A DNA stretch of 64,000 nucleotides, from contig NZ_JAAVGY010000003.1 in assembly GCF_014799995.1 (NCBI RefSeq), positions 1-64,000 on the forward strand, written 5' to 3'. How positions within the stretch are numbered: the stretch's first letter is position 1; each line of letters begins with the position of its first letter. Below the pieces are notes generated by a model. The model did no database searches and was not told where the DNA came from. It saw nothing but the letters and a program-made list of their open reading frames with translations. The stretch is from Helicobacter sp. Lineage in GTDB: Bacteria; Campylobacterota; Campylobacteria; Campylobacterales; Helicobacteraceae. This document shows positions 1 to 9,160 of this stretch, piece after piece. Both the position numbers and the translations under genes were made by a program.

Positions 1-1
1 T

Positions 2-823
2 TATCGTTCTATGAGCCAACAAGAGATGATAAAAGTCAATGGGCAGGCTCTTGCAAATACTCCAGAGGATTTAGCGACAAGTTATAATAACTTTTATGAG
101 TTTGGATATTCTAAGTCAGACCCAAAAAATAAATCCAAAGATTTCAAAGCACGTCCTTGGGAAATCAGCATTGAAGGAGAAGTGGAGAAGCCCTTTAAGA
201 TTCTTGTAGATGAATTATATAAAAAAATGACTTTGGTAGAGCGAGTTTATCGCTTCCGCTGTGTAGAGGCGTGGAGTATGGTGATTCCTTGGATTGGGTT
301 TGAACTGCGGGAGTTGATAGAATATGTAAAACCAACAAAAGAGGCAAAATATATTCGCTTTACAACCTTGTATGACCCTAAGCAGTTTCCTATGCAAGGG
401 GGATTGTTTGGGTTAAATACAAGCTTTTTAGATTTTCCTTATCAAGAATCTTTACGACTTGATGAGGCAATGCACCCTCTGACGATTCTTGCAGTGGGAA
501 TGTATCAAAAGAAACTTTTGCCCCAAAATGGAGCCCCGATTCGCTTAGTTGTGCCTTGGAAATATGGATATAAGATGATTAAATCTATTCATAAAATTGA
601 ATTTTTAAAAGAGCAACCCCTTTCTACTTGGGAAAAAGAGAATCCCAAAGAATATGGATTCTATGGCAATGTAGATCCGCAAGTCGCCCACCCGCGATGG
701 TCTCAAGCAAGTGAGCGTGTGATTGGACAAAGAGGAGGGCGCGTGCCGACACTTTATCTCAATGGCTATGCAAAAGAGGTAGAATATCTTTATGCTGGGC
801 TAGATAGAACAAAACTTTATTAG
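2..823 (+). CDS. msrP: Protein-methionine-sulfoxide reductase catalytic subunit MsrP (5' end outside window)
   Basis: Periplasmic molybdopterin enzyme that reduces methionine sulfoxide in envelope proteins, with MsrQ as electron donor. The visible part covers nearly all of the mature enzyme: NNFYEFG near the start, FRCVEAWSM with the Mo-ligand cysteine (about residue 84 counted from the ATG at 11), [30 protein letters not shown] and the [10 protein letters not shown] tail. The frame stays open back to base 2 ahead of the ATG at 11, and MsrP normally starts with a twin-arginine signal, so that ATG is probably internal and the Tat leader lies off the window. msrQ follows after 11 bases. TatB and TatC, needed for its export, are encoded at 34970–36252. 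Confidence 0.93.
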   Translation, partial: YRSMSQQEMIKVNGQALANTPEDLATSYNNFYEFGYSKSDPKNKSKDFKARPWEISIEGEVEKPFKILVDELYKKMTLVERVYRFRCVEAWSMVIPWIGFELRELIEYVKPTKEAKYIRFTTLYDPKQFPMQGGLFGLNTSFLDFPYQESLRLDEAMHPLTILAVGMYQKKLLPQNGAPIRLVVPWKYGYKMIKSIHKIEFLKEQPLSTWEKENPKEYGFYGNVDPQVAHPRWSQASERVIGQRGGRVPTLYLNGYAKEVEYLYAGLDRTKLY

Positions 824-834
824 GGTCTGCTTGC

Positions 835-1365
835 TTGCATTTAATAGAAATTGCTTGTTTTGCGTTGCTTGCTTTTGTCTCTTGGCAGGTGATTTTACTT
901 GTGGAATCCTTAGGAGGATTGGGCGACCCGATTGCTACGCTTTATTTTTGGAGTGGTTGGATTTGCATTTTTCTTTTAAGCCTTTCTTTGATTGCGCCAA
1001 AATACAAAAGAGAGATTGGTTTAGCCGCTTTTGTGGCTGGAATCTTGCATAGTGGCATTTTTGTGATTTTGGATTTTGGTTGGAATCTTGCATTGATTTT
1101 TACGGAATTAAAGCAAAAGTATTATTTGTATTTTGGTGTTTTATCCTTTTTGTGTCTTATGACTTGTGCTTTAGGGAGTTTGTGGGGCTTTCAAAGATTC
1201 AAGCTTTATTATTTGGCTTATTTGGCTTTAGGTTTTGGGCTTGTGCATTTGCTAATGATTCAAAAGATTTTGACACTTCATTATCTTGTGTTAGGAATTG
1301 GAATTGGAGCATTGATAATCTATAAGCTTTTTAGAAAATTTTATCCTAAATGCGGCAATTTATAA
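835..1365 (+). CDS. msrQ: MsrQ, haem b membrane subunit of the MsrPQ system
   Basis: Inner-membrane haem b protein of the ferric-reductase-like family that passes quinone electrons to periplasmic MsrP. It has 176 residues and about five hydrophobic segments. Candidate haem-ligand histidines lie in GILHSGIF, FGLVHLLM and LTLHYLVLG. The start is a TTG, chosen because an AGGG lies nine bases upstream, the frame matches the family, and the spacing from msrP is short. It is a little short for the family (about 200 residues), mostly at the N-terminus. The gene order msrP–msrQ supports the call. Start codon moderately uncertain. Confidence 0.85.
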   Translation: MHLIEIACFALLAFVSWQVILLVESLGGLGDPIATLYFWSGWICIFLLSLSLIAPKYKREIGLAAFVAGILHSGIFVILDFGWNLALIFTELKQKYYLYFGVLSFLCLMTCALGSLWGFQRFKLYYLAYLALGFGLVHLLMIQKILTLHYLVLGIGIGALIIYKLFRKFYPKCGNL

Positions 1366-1450
1366 TCTGAAGCCTCGTGGCACACATTGCAACAGCAATT
1401 TGCTCATACCTGCAAAAAGCAAGAATCTCGTCAATAGCGTTAGCCAGCAT
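1346..1450 (-). CDS. Possible 34-residue ORF after murJ (doubtful)
   Basis: Below the usual gene-length cut-off. It starts with an ATG 15 bases after the murJ stop and reads into the last 20 bases of msrQ on the other strand. The peptide begins MLANAIDEILAFC, contains CATRLQIINC and has three cysteines. No strong Shine-Dalgarno sequence is visible. It could be a remnant of a longer gene, a small protein or chance. I do not recognise the family. Confidence 0.2.
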   Translation of the reverse strand: MLANAIDEILAFCRYEQIAVAMCATRLQIINCRI

Positions 1451-1465
1451 TGTAACCAAATTAAA

Positions 1466-2899
1466 TTATAAGCTAAAAATATAAGTCTTAAAAGCAATGA
1501 GAATCAAAAATTCTCCGCTTAAAAGGAGGAAAAGAATCAAAATCCATTTGGGATTCCATAAGATATTCCAAAAGCGATTCCAACCAAAAAAATGTAAAGT
1601 GAGGAAAAAAACAAAGAATCCGCTAATACTCCCCCCAAGAGCAAGCCCCCTTGCACCTAGATACTGCATAAGAATAAAAGAACAAAAAGTGCCAATAAAG
1701 AGTGAAAATGCCGAGATTTTGGCTGCGAGTGCTTGTTGAGATTTGGAATAAAGCCAGAGTGAAAAAATGCGCGCCAATCCAAAGGGCAATAAGCCGATTA
1801 AATACATACCAAAGACGCCCGCACATTGGAATGTATCCGCACGCGTGAATTTGCCTCTCTCAAAAAGTAGCCAAATGATTTCATCTTGAAGCAAAACTCC
1901 CCCTACAACGCACAAACTAAGCAAAATGCTAAGCAGCCAAAAAGAGCGGGAAAGCTCTTTTAAGGCTAGGGATTCTTTGGACTCTTTAATGTATTTTGCA
2001 ACCATTGGAAACAAAGCAGTAGAAGTGGCAATAGCAAAAATAGCTAAAGGAAGCTGAAAAATACGATTGGCATAATACAGAGATGAAATGCTGCCACTGA
2101 CCAAAAAAGAAGCCAAAAGTGTGTCAATAAAAGACGCAAATTGTGCGGTGGAGCTGCCAAACATTGCAGGAAAAAATTGCTTGAAAAACGCCTTGACGCT
2201 TTTGTCAATAGAGGCTTTTTTGTTTGGAGTTGCACAATGTGATTTTGCTCTTAATTCCTTAAAGCCTGCGCATAAAAGCTTAAAGAATCCTAGACGCCAC
2301 ATAGGATAACAATGCAAAAGGATTTGCGCTACCCCACCACAAAGCACGCCGTAGCTTAGGATTAAAATCACTTGATAGGATTCGCTTCCTTGCGCCAAGA
2401 GAAGCGCGATAATCATTGCGAGATTCAAGAGGGCAGGAGAGTAAGCCCAAGCGGTGAAATTGCGCTTAAATTGTAGCATTGCGCCAAAAAGCGTTACGAT
2501 AAAAATCAAAAGCAAATACCAAAAGTTAATGGCGACTAAGGGTGCGGTTAGGGAAATGAGTTCTTCCTCAAACCCAAAGGCTAGAAGTTTAGTCAGCGGC
2601 ACGCTAAAAATCCATACAAAAACAGAAAGGAGGATTAAAATTCCACAAAAAATTAAACCAATTTTCAGTGCGAATCCTCCGCGTAAGCGCGCATTAAAGA
2701 ATCCGGGCAAAAAAGCTTGATTAAATGCCCCCTCTCCAAAAACGCGGCGGAAAAGGTTGGGCAGTTTAAAAGCCACAAAAAACATATCACTATAAACGCT
2801 AGAGCCCAGAATCGTAGCGGTGAGCAAATCACGAAAAAATCCAAGAATCCTTGAAGTGAGGATTCCACTGCTATTGGTAAAAAAGGCTTTAAAAAACAT
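1466..2899 (-). CDS. murJ: Lipid II flippase MurJ (MviN)
   Basis: Integral inner-membrane flippase of the MOP superfamily that moves lipid II to the periplasmic face for peptidoglycan synthesis. It has 477 residues, many hydrophobic helices, and the family N-terminus: SRILGFFRDLL (signature arginines), SDMFFVAFKLPNLFRR and GEGAFNQAFLPGF. Later helices carry LPLAIFAIATSTALFP, typical of MurJ. The length is slightly below the roughly 510 of E. coli. It is transcribed away from fapA across a gap of about 100 bases. Purine-rich AAAGAGAA upstream fits the ATG. Confidence 0.94.
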   Translation of the reverse strand: MFFKAFFTNSSGILTSRILGFFRDLLTATILGSSVYSDMFFVAFKLPNLFRRVFGEGAFNQAFLPGFFNARLRGGFALKIGLIFCGILILLSVFVWIFSVPLTKLLAFGFEEELISLTAPLVAINFWYLLLIFIVTLFGAMLQFKRNFTAWAYSPALLNLAMIIALLLAQGSESYQVILILSYGVLCGGVAQILLHCYPMWRLGFFKLLCAGFKELRAKSHCATPNKKASIDKSVKAFFKQFFPAMFGSSTAQFASFIDTLLASFLVSGSISSLYYANRIFQLPLAIFAIATSTALFPMVAKYIKESKESLALKELSRSFWLLSILLSLCVVGGVLLQDEIIWLLFERGKFTRADTFQCAGVFGMYLIGLLPFGLARIFSLWLYSKSQQALAAKISAFSLFIGTFCSFILMQYLGARGLALGGSISGFFVFFLTLHFFGWNRFWNILWNPKWILILFLLLSGEFLILIAFKTYIFSL

Positions 2900-2995
2900 T
2901 TTTGATTCTCTTTAGCGTTAAAATCGTGATTTTTAAATGAATTTTATAACAACTTAGGATAAAATAATGTTATTTTGTAAAAGGTTTGAGAAATT

Positions 2996-4786
2996 ATGTT
3001 AAAAAAATCATTGCAAACATTTAGACCTTATTATGTTAATGAATGCGAAGATATTAAATTTGCGATTAAGCAGGTTTCCTCTCAATTCAGTATGGACGCA
3101 GATTCCTTTGATTTTGAGTTACAATCCATTACAACCTACAAAAAAAATCTTTATGACTATGAATCCCAATTAATTCCCCCCCAAGAAGTAGATGAGTTTT
3201 TTAGTAAGCGAGATAATATGCTAGAGCCGAATCTCGTAATGAACCAACGTTATTGTATTTTGATTAAAGAAAAAGAGAAAAAGGGAGAAATGCGATTCCA
3301 TTTCACTGCGGATAAAGCCTTTAGTGAAGCGTTTTTGATTTTTCGTGTGGGATTTAACTATGATAAAGACGATTTTGACAATGTTTATATGCAAATCCAA
3401 AAAGAAAAAGCGTGGAATAAGATTCTATGCTTCAATGAAAAGCAAGAAAGAGAAGCGTTAGAGGAATTTTTACAAACTTTAGAATATCCTTTGAGAGAGG
3501 AAGTGAAATATAAGATTTTAAGCGGGGTAAATCTGATTCCAAGTGTGGAAGGAAACTTAGAGTTCAAAAAAGATATTACAGGGCAGTTTCAAACGGTGGT
3601 AAAAGACGATATTATTTGTGAATACAGAAAGCCACTACAAGGCAAACCCGGACGCAATATTCGTGGAGAATATATTATTCCACAAAGTCCTAAGACATTA
3701 CACCAGCCTTGCTCCTTGCAATACGATAAAGAAAGCATTGCGCTTAGAGATTATCCTTGTTGCGTTTATTATGTGAGTGTGATTGGTGGAATCTTAAAAT
3801 ACGAAGATGGATTCTTGTATATCCGAGATGTTTTAGAGACAGAATCCGTTACGCTCAAAACCACAGGTTCATTGATTGGGGATATGAATAGTGGCACGGT
3901 GGTAAATATTACACAAAAAGACGCGATGAAAGAGGCTTTAGGGCAAGGAATGAAAATCCAAGCTAGTAAAGTCAATATTGAGGGTAATATCGGCGTCAAT
4001 GCGGAGATTAATTCAAAAGAAGTGAGCATTGGGGGTTTTACGCATCAAAGCTCCAAAATCTATGCCAATGATGCGGAAATCGCAACACATAAAGGCTATG
4101 TTAGGGGCGAATATATTAAGGTGGATATGCTTGAAACAGGGATTATTGAGGGCAAAAAGGTAGAAGTAGACCAAGTCTATGGCGGTAAGATTTATGCAGA
4201 AGAGATTGTGATTAATACCTTACACGCGAATGCGTTTTTGTATGCAACAAAAAATATCCACATTGCCAAAATGGTAAAGGGAGAAAATAAATTCTTTTTA
4301 GCGGCAAATTATAGTCCTTTGGGAAGAGAAAAATACGAATCTTTAGTCAAACAAAAGAATGAATCTATTAAAGAAGCCATTCGTATGACAAAGGAACTGA
4401 AAGTTGAGAGTTTGGAGCTTAAGAAACTCAAAGCAACAGCCGATGAGATTCGTGGCACTTTGATTCATTACAAAAACACCAAAACAACCCCTCCAAGTTA
4501 TTTGCTTGCGAAGTTTGAAGAATATCATCAACGCGTCCTTGCGCTCAAAAATAAAAAACAAAAAATCAATGAATTGAGTATGGACTTTAAAAACGCGCGT
4601 GAAGCCCTCAATATGCTAGATGAGATGACAAAAAACGCTACGATTGCGATTGATAGCGGTTGGATTGGCTATAATGAAGTGCATTATATCTTTTATTCTC
4701 CTAGTCGCGAATTGCTTTGTGTGCCTAAGCCGGGTGAGCCCTCTAAAGTCGTCTATCAAAAGGGAAAAATTCAGCTGATTTTATAA
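2996..4786 (+). CDS. FapA/DUF342 family protein
   Basis: Cytoplasmic protein of 596 residues in the DUF342 family (flagellar assembly protein A, polymerin-like). An N-terminal region of about 180 residues precedes the conserved core (GKPGRNIRGEYI near 215; later G-rich repeats such as TGSLIGDMNSGTVVNI, VNIEGNIGVNAEI and YVRGEYIKVDMLETG), which suggests a right-handed beta-helix. A long charged coiled-coil stretch (about 440–550) follows. The family is linked to cell-surface and motility signalling in other bacteria, but its exact role here is unknown. A run of seven C (3176–3182) lies in frame in the N-terminal part. The ruvA start follows 9 bases after the stop. Confidence 0.82.
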   Translation: MLKKSLQTFRPYYVNECEDIKFAIKQVSSQFSMDADSFDFELQSITTYKKNLYDYESQLIPPQEVDEFFSKRDNMLEPNLVMNQRYCILIKEKEKKGEMRFHFTADKAFSEAFLIFRVGFNYDKDDFDNVYMQIQKEKAWNKILCFNEKQEREALEEFLQTLEYPLREEVKYKILSGVNLIPSVEGNLEFKKDITGQFQTVVKDDIICEYRKPLQGKPGRNIRGEYIIPQSPKTLHQPCSLQYDKESIALRDYPCCVYYVSVIGGILKYEDGFLYIRDVLETESVTLKTTGSLIGDMNSGTVVNITQKDAMKEALGQGMKIQASKVNIEGNIGVNAEINSKEVSIGGFTHQSSKIYANDAEIATHKGYVRGEYIKVDMLETGIIEGKKVEVDQVYGGKIYAEEIVINTLHANAFLYATKNIHIAKMVKGENKFFLAANYSPLGREKYESLVKQKNESIKEAIRMTKELKVESLELKKLKATADEIRGTLIHYKNTKTTPPSYLLAKFEEYHQRVLALKNKKQKINELSMDFKNAREALNMLDEMTKNATIAIDSGWIGYNEVHYIFYSPSRELLCVPKPGEPSKVVYQKGKIQLIL

Positions 4787-4795
4787 AGGAATCTT

Positions 4796-5377
4796 ATGAT
4801 TATCGCATTAGAGGGTGAGATTTTTATCAAAGAGCCCACGCGTGTGGCACTCAAATGTACGGGTGTCGTCTATGAAGTGTTTGTTTCTTTGCAGACTTCT
4901 AACCAAATCAAAGCCAAAGTAGGCGAGAATCTTACTTTGCACATTACGCATATTATTCGTGAGGACGCACAGCTTTTGTTTGGGTTTGTGGAATTGATAG
5001 AAAAAAGCCTTTTTGAACGTTTGATTAAAATTAATGGCGTGGGTCCTAAGGTCGCCATAGCGATTTTATCTACCTATAATCCCCAAACTTTTGCCAAAAT
5101 TGTAGAAAGCAATGACATTAAGTCTATGCAAAGAGTGCCGGGGATTGGTCCTAAGAGCGCGGGCAGGATTCTAGTTGAGCTCTCTGGCTGGTCGTTAGAA
5201 CTAATGCAGGGTGAGAGTGTCAAAGTCGCAGAGGATTCCAACTTGCACCAAGTTATCTTGGCTTTGGAATCTTTGGGTTATAAAAGTGATTGGATTGCAA
5301 AAGCCACTCAAGGCTTAGAAAATGCCGAAGTGGGTGAAATGGTCAAAGCCGCATTGAAAAGATTGCAGACATTATAA
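4796..5377 (+). CDS. ruvA: Holliday junction branch migration protein RuvA
   Basis: DNA-binding subunit of the RuvAB branch-migration complex. It is 193 residues long, the normal size. Domain I is an OB fold (MIIALEGEIFIKEPTRVALKC). Domain II has two helix-hairpin-helix motifs, INGVGPKVAIAIL and VPGIGPKSAGRILVEL. The C-terminal RuvB-contacting domain holds ALESLGY and ends VKAALKRLQTL. A well placed AAGGA precedes the ATG. It lies in a compact run with rimO and tilS. ruvB is not in the window. Confidence 0.97.
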   Translation: MIIALEGEIFIKEPTRVALKCTGVVYEVFVSLQTSNQIKAKVGENLTLHITHIIREDAQLLFGFVELIEKSLFERLIKINGVGPKVAIAILSTYNPQTFAKIVESNDIKSMQRVPGIGPKSAGRILVELSGWSLELMQGESVKVAEDSNLHQVILALESLGYKSDWIAKATQGLENAEVGEMVKAALKRLQTL

Positions 5378-5393
5378 GGATAAGTTGGAAAGA

Positions 5394-6725
5394 ATGAGCA
5401 AAAAACTACACTTAATCTCTCTTGGTTGCACAAAAAATCTAGTAGATAGCGAAGTGATGTTGGGGGCTTTAAGTGAATATGAAAATACGCAAGAGTTAAG
5501 CGAAGCCGATGTCGTGATTATCAATACTTGTGGGTTTATTGAAGCGGCAAAACAAGAGAGTGTGCAAAGTATTCTTAATGCAATAGAATCCAAAAAGGAA
5601 GGCGCGATTCTAGTCGCAAGTGGTTGCTTGAGCGAACGTTATGCTAAAGAGTTAAAGCAGGAGATTCCAGAGATTGACATTATTACAGGCGTGGGGGATT
5701 ATGATAAGATTCATCAACTCATAGAATCGCATAAAAAAGGAAATCAAATCCTCTCCAATCAAAGCGGCGTATTTTTAGCAAATGAGAATCACAAGCGCAT
5801 TATTAGCGGCTCTTCTATTCACGCTTATGTTAAATTGTCTGAAGGCTGCAATCAAAAGTGCAGTTTCTGTGCGATTCCAAGCTTTAAGGGCAAATTGCAT
5901 TCGCGCACTTTAGAATCCACACTTAAAGAAGTGAAAAATCTTGTTGGGCAGGGCTTTAGAGATTTTAGCTTTATTGCACAGGATTCTAGCTCTTATTTGC
6001 GTGATATTGGAATCAAAGAGGGGCTAGTGGAGTTGATTTTGAGCATTGACAAGCTTGCGCAGGAGGGATTGGAAATCAAAAGTGCTAGGATTTTATATCT
6101 TTATCCCTCCACGACTTCTAAGCGTCTAATTGCTGCGATCCGCGATTCTAAAGTCTTTCAGAATTATTTTGATATGCCTTTGCAGCATAGCAGTCAAAAA
6201 GTTTTAAAGGCAATGGGAAGGAGCGGAGAGTTTCAAGAGCTGCTCAATGCAATGCGTGCCGTGCCCAATAGCTTTGTGCGCACGAGTTTTATTATCGGAC
6301 ATCCGGGTGAGGGTGAGGAGGAGTTCGCAGAATTGTGCGAGTTTATTCAAGCTTATCACTTTGATAGAATGAATCTTTTTGGATTCTCTTGTGAGGAGGG
6401 AACTCAAAGTGCGAAACTAGAGCAAATCCCGCAAAAGGTTATTAATGCGCGCTTAAAAGCAATTAATAAAATTTTTTTGAAGCAATACAAAAAGGATTTA
6501 AAGGCTCTAGTAGGGAAAGAGATTATCGCGATATTGGAGGGGAAATCCACAGAATCAGAATATTTTTATAGCGCGCGTGAGATTCGTTTCGCTCCGGAGA
6601 TTGACGGGGAGATTTTGATTAATGATAAAGAAATAGAAGAGGAGCTAGAGACGGGATATTATCGCGTCAAAATCACAGAAGTCATAGGGGAAAGTGTGCT
6701 TGGCTGCGTGCTTGGGCGCGCATAA
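5394..6725 (+). CDS. rimO: Ribosomal protein S12 methylthiotransferase RimO
   Basis: Radical-SAM enzyme that adds a methylthio group to an aspartate of ribosomal protein S12. The N-terminal UPF0004 domain carries the auxiliary-cluster cysteines (SLGCTKN, INTCGF and SGCLSER; about residues 12, 46 and 78). The radical-SAM motif EGCNQKCSFC is near 150, and a TRAM-like C-terminus ends the protein. The ATG at 5394 is preferred because homologues begin close to LHLISLGC. An in-frame TTG at 5385, four bases after AAGGA, would add three residues. The stop overlaps the tilS ATG by one base. Confidence 0.95.
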   Translation: MSKKLHLISLGCTKNLVDSEVMLGALSEYENTQELSEADVVIINTCGFIEAAKQESVQSILNAIESKKEGAILVASGCLSERYAKELKQEIPEIDIITGVGDYDKIHQLIESHKKGNQILSNQSGVFLANENHKRIISGSSIHAYVKLSEGCNQKCSFCAIPSFKGKLHSRTLESTLKEVKNLVGQGFRDFSFIAQDSSSYLRDIGIKEGLVELILSIDKLAQEGLEIKSARILYLYPSTTSKRLIAAIRDSKVFQNYFDMPLQHSSQKVLKAMGRSGEFQELLNAMRAVPNSFVRTSFIIGHPGEGEEEFAELCEFIQAYHFDRMNLFGFSCEEGTQSAKLEQIPQKVINARLKAINKIFLKQYKKDLKALVGKEIIAILEGKSTESEYFYSAREIRFAPEIDGEILINDKEIEEELETGYYRVKITEVIGESVLGCVLGRA

Positions 6726-7777
6726 TGTCAGACTTGATTCCACTAGAATTTTTAGAGGAGTTAAAGAGGGGTCGGAATCTTTTGGCGTTTTCTGGAGGGG
6801 CGGATTCTAGTGCTCTATATTTTTTGCTCCAAGACTATGGAATCCCTTTTGATATTGCCATTATGGATTATGGGACAAGAAAGCAATCTCGCCTTGAGGT
6901 TTCCTATGCGCAAAATTTATGTTTTCTTGATAAGAAGCAATGTTTTGTTGAATATGCACCTCCAATTCTAGGGAATTTTGAAAGCAATGCGCGCAAGTTG
7001 CGTTATGAGTTTTTTGAATCCCTCGTTGCGCGTTTTGGATATACGCATTTAATTTTAGCGCACCAACTAAACGATGCGTTAGAATGGTTTTTGATGCAGT
7101 TTTGCAAAGGTACAAGCGTGCAAATGATGCAAATATCGCCCAGAGTTCCAAGGGCTACCTATTGCATTTTGCGTCCCCTATGGCAGACGAGCCGTGCGCA
7201 GATTCTCCATTATCTGCAAAAGAATCAAATCTTTTATTTTGAGGATTTTAGTAATTGGAATCCACACTTTAGGCGCAATTACTTTAGAGCCAATTTCACC
7301 GATAAGCTTCTAAGTGAGTTTCAAAGTGGAATCGCATTTAGTCTAAGGCTGCTCAATGAGGAATCCCGACAAGACAATGAAAATTTAAACAACAAGATTT
7401 TTGAGATTCCAACTTTGGGGCTATTTTGCGTATTAGAGCTAGAATCCTTGCAAGACGCATTAGGGGTGGCGGATTTTGTGTGTAAAGTTTGCGGTGTCTT
7501 GCTTTCGCGTGCGCAGAAGTTGGAGTTAAAAGAGCTTTTGAGAGAGGAGAATTTCTCGCTAGTTTTCAAGCATAGAATCTCAATAGAAAAGGCGAGAGGT
7601 AAATTATTTTTTGCACCTTATTTGCATTGTAAGCCAACGATTCCGAGACGAATTCGTGAAAGGTATCGTTTGCTTGGGATTCCAAAAAAATTTAGAATCT
7701 TTCTCTTTTGCGCAAGGATTTTAGGCGCAGAACAAAGAGTTTTGGATAAAATTGCAAACTTAAAGGAGAGAAAATGA
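6725..7777 (+). CDS. tilS: tRNA(Ile)-lysidine synthase TilS
   Basis: Converts C34 of tRNA-Ile(CAU) to lysidine using ATP and lysine. The PP-loop SGGADSS lies at residues 23–29. AHQLNDALEWFLMQF and the Arg/Tyr-rich RRNYFRANF segment are typical of TilS. The protein has 350 residues and ends with a basic C-terminal segment. Its ATG shares a base with the rimO TAA (TAATG), so the two are probably translationally coupled. The following gene overlaps by ATGA. Confidence 0.92.
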   Translation: MSDLIPLEFLEELKRGRNLLAFSGGADSSALYFLLQDYGIPFDIAIMDYGTRKQSRLEVSYAQNLCFLDKKQCFVEYAPPILGNFESNARKLRYEFFESLVARFGYTHLILAHQLNDALEWFLMQFCKGTSVQMMQISPRVPRATYCILRPLWQTSRAQILHYLQKNQIFYFEDFSNWNPHFRRNYFRANFTDKLLSEFQSGIAFSLRLLNEESRQDNENLNNKIFEIPTLGLFCVLELESLQDALGVADFVCKVCGVLLSRAQKLELKELLREENFSLVFKHRISIEKARGKLFFAPYLHCKPTIPRRIRERYRLLGIPKKFRIFLFCARILGAEQRVLDKIANLKERK

Positions 7778-8106
7778 ATAAAATCTTATTGATTAAAGAC
7801 GATGCAATCGGTGAAAATAGTGAGCTTGGACGCAAGCTTATGCTTGGTTTTTTGGGTATGGTAAAAGAATGCAGCCCGCAGCCTAAAGAAATTTACTTGC
7901 TCAATCGTGGAGTTTTGTTAGCTACGAAAAACGAAGCGGGGATTGAAGTGCTTAAGGGCTTAGAGGCACAAGGAATCACAATCTTTGCCTGCCAAACTTG
8001 CTTGGAACATTTTGGGTTAATGGAATCCTTAAAAGTAGGCAAAGTCGGCAATGCAAAAGCCACATTAAATGCCCTCTTGAATGCAGAGAGTGCGATTAGT
8101 TTGTAG
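7774..8106 (+). CDS. DsrE-family protein, like the C-terminal domain of YedF
   Basis: A 110-residue soluble protein with a DsrE/F fold. The ACQTCLEHFGL motif matches the CxTCLxxxGL signature of the YedF (TIGR03527) C-terminal domain, annotated elsewhere as sulfurtransferase-like and linked to selenium metabolism. No TusA-like domain, which YedF proteins carry at the N-terminus, is present here. The ATG overlaps the tilS stop by ATGA, so it belongs to the ruvA–rimO–tilS transcript. The 3' end overlaps the convergent glycosyltransferase gene by 11 bases. A sulfur-relay role in tRNA modification is only an inference from the neighbour. Confidence 0.75.
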   Translation: MNKILLIKDDAIGENSELGRKLMLGFLGMVKECSPQPKEIYLLNRGVLLATKNEAGIEVLKGLEAQGITIFACQTCLEHFGLMESLKVGKVGNAKATLNALLNAESAISL

Positions 8107-9160
8107 GCATAAGAGGTGTTAAGAAGTCTTGTAAGGCTTTTAATGCGAGATCTTCTTGTAGTTTGCTAAGCAAGCAATCACTTTTTTTGCTTCCATTGCA
8201 ACCATCTCTACCGCAAGGAATGCAGGACATTGTTTCTTGATAGATGCGGTGTTTGCCCATACTTTGGATTCCGTTGTTTGCAGTATAGCCGGATTCCATT
8301 AAAGCATTGTCCCAGGGTCCCCAGACTTTAGAAAAACTTGGACCAAAAAATGCAAAAGTAGGCGTATCGTTGCTTGCGCTTAGGTGCATTATGCCGGTAT
8401 CTACGCCGACAAATGCGAGTGCTTTGGAATTAAGCAAAGAAACTTCCGCAAGAGATAAATTTCCATTAAAGGAAAGTGGTTTTGTATGGGTGAGTTTGAG
8501 GATATTTTGTAGTTTTGTAGATTCCCTAATGTCATTGGAGGTTGTAAGTATGCAAGGGACTTGATAGGTTTCCGTGATAAAGTCAATCATCTTAGCACAG
8601 AAGCTATCCTCTAGGCATTTAAACATCCAATCGCTAAAGAGGTGCAAATGCACAAAATGTTTTGGAAGTTGCGCGAATTTCTCACAGGATTGTGCAGTGT
8701 TTGCACGAACGCATTTTGTAAGGATTGGAATCTTGAGTGCGCGCAAGGATTCTAAATTATACTCAATATTGTGTCCGCCTTTGTGCGTTAATTTAAGGTT
8801 ATAGAGGTGTTTTGCCCAAAAGCTAGAGGGAGGGAATCCTACACGAATCTTTGCTCCACTCCAAAAGCTCAAAAACGCCGTGCGCTCTCCGGAAGTCAAT
8901 CCTATCACAATATCGTATCGTTCTTTTTTGACTGCAAGCAAGAGAGAAATTTCTGTATAGAGTCTGTAAAAAGGATTTTTGGGACGTTTGAGGAGGTGGA
9001 TTTTGCGCAAATTTTCGTGGCTTATTGCTCCTTGTGTGCCCTCATTGACTAGTAAATCAAGGATACATTCTTTCCCATAATGTGCTTTCAGGTTTTGGAA
9101 AATGGGACTGACTAATAAAACATCGCCGATTTTATTGAGTTTGATGATTAGGATTTTCAT
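8096..9160 (-). CDS. GT9 family glycosyltransferase, putative LPS heptosyltransferase (RfaQ-like)
   Basis: Cytoplasmic-face GT-B enzyme likely to add a heptose-type sugar to the LOS core. The N-terminus KILIIKLNKIGDVLLVSPIF is classic GT9. The C-terminal donor site is FVGVDTGIMHLSA, FAFFGPS and KVWGPW. The cysteine-rich CIPCGRDGCNG…DCL near the end is seen in heptosyltransferase III/RfaQ-like members. The ATG at 9160 is preferred over one at 9172 because homologues begin at MKIL. Either start overlaps the end of lpxL, implying coupling. It is the last gene of the minus-strand envelope operon. The exact acceptor is not predictable. Confidence 0.85.
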   Translation of the reverse strand: MKILIIKLNKIGDVLLVSPIFQNLKAHYGKECILDLLVNEGTQGAISHENLRKIHLLKRPKNPFYRLYTEISLLLAVKKERYDIVIGLTSGERTAFLSFWSGAKIRVGFPPSSFWAKHLYNLKLTHKGGHNIEYNLESLRALKIPILTKCVRANTAQSCEKFAQLPKHFVHLHLFSDWMFKCLEDSFCAKMIDFITETYQVPCILTTSNDIRESTKLQNILKLTHTKPLSFNGNLSLAEVSLLNSKALAFVGVDTGIMHLSASNDTPTFAFFGPSFSKVWGPWDNALMESGYTANNGIQSMGKHRIYQETMSCIPCGRDGCNGSKKSDCLLSKLQEDLALKALQDFLTPLMPTN

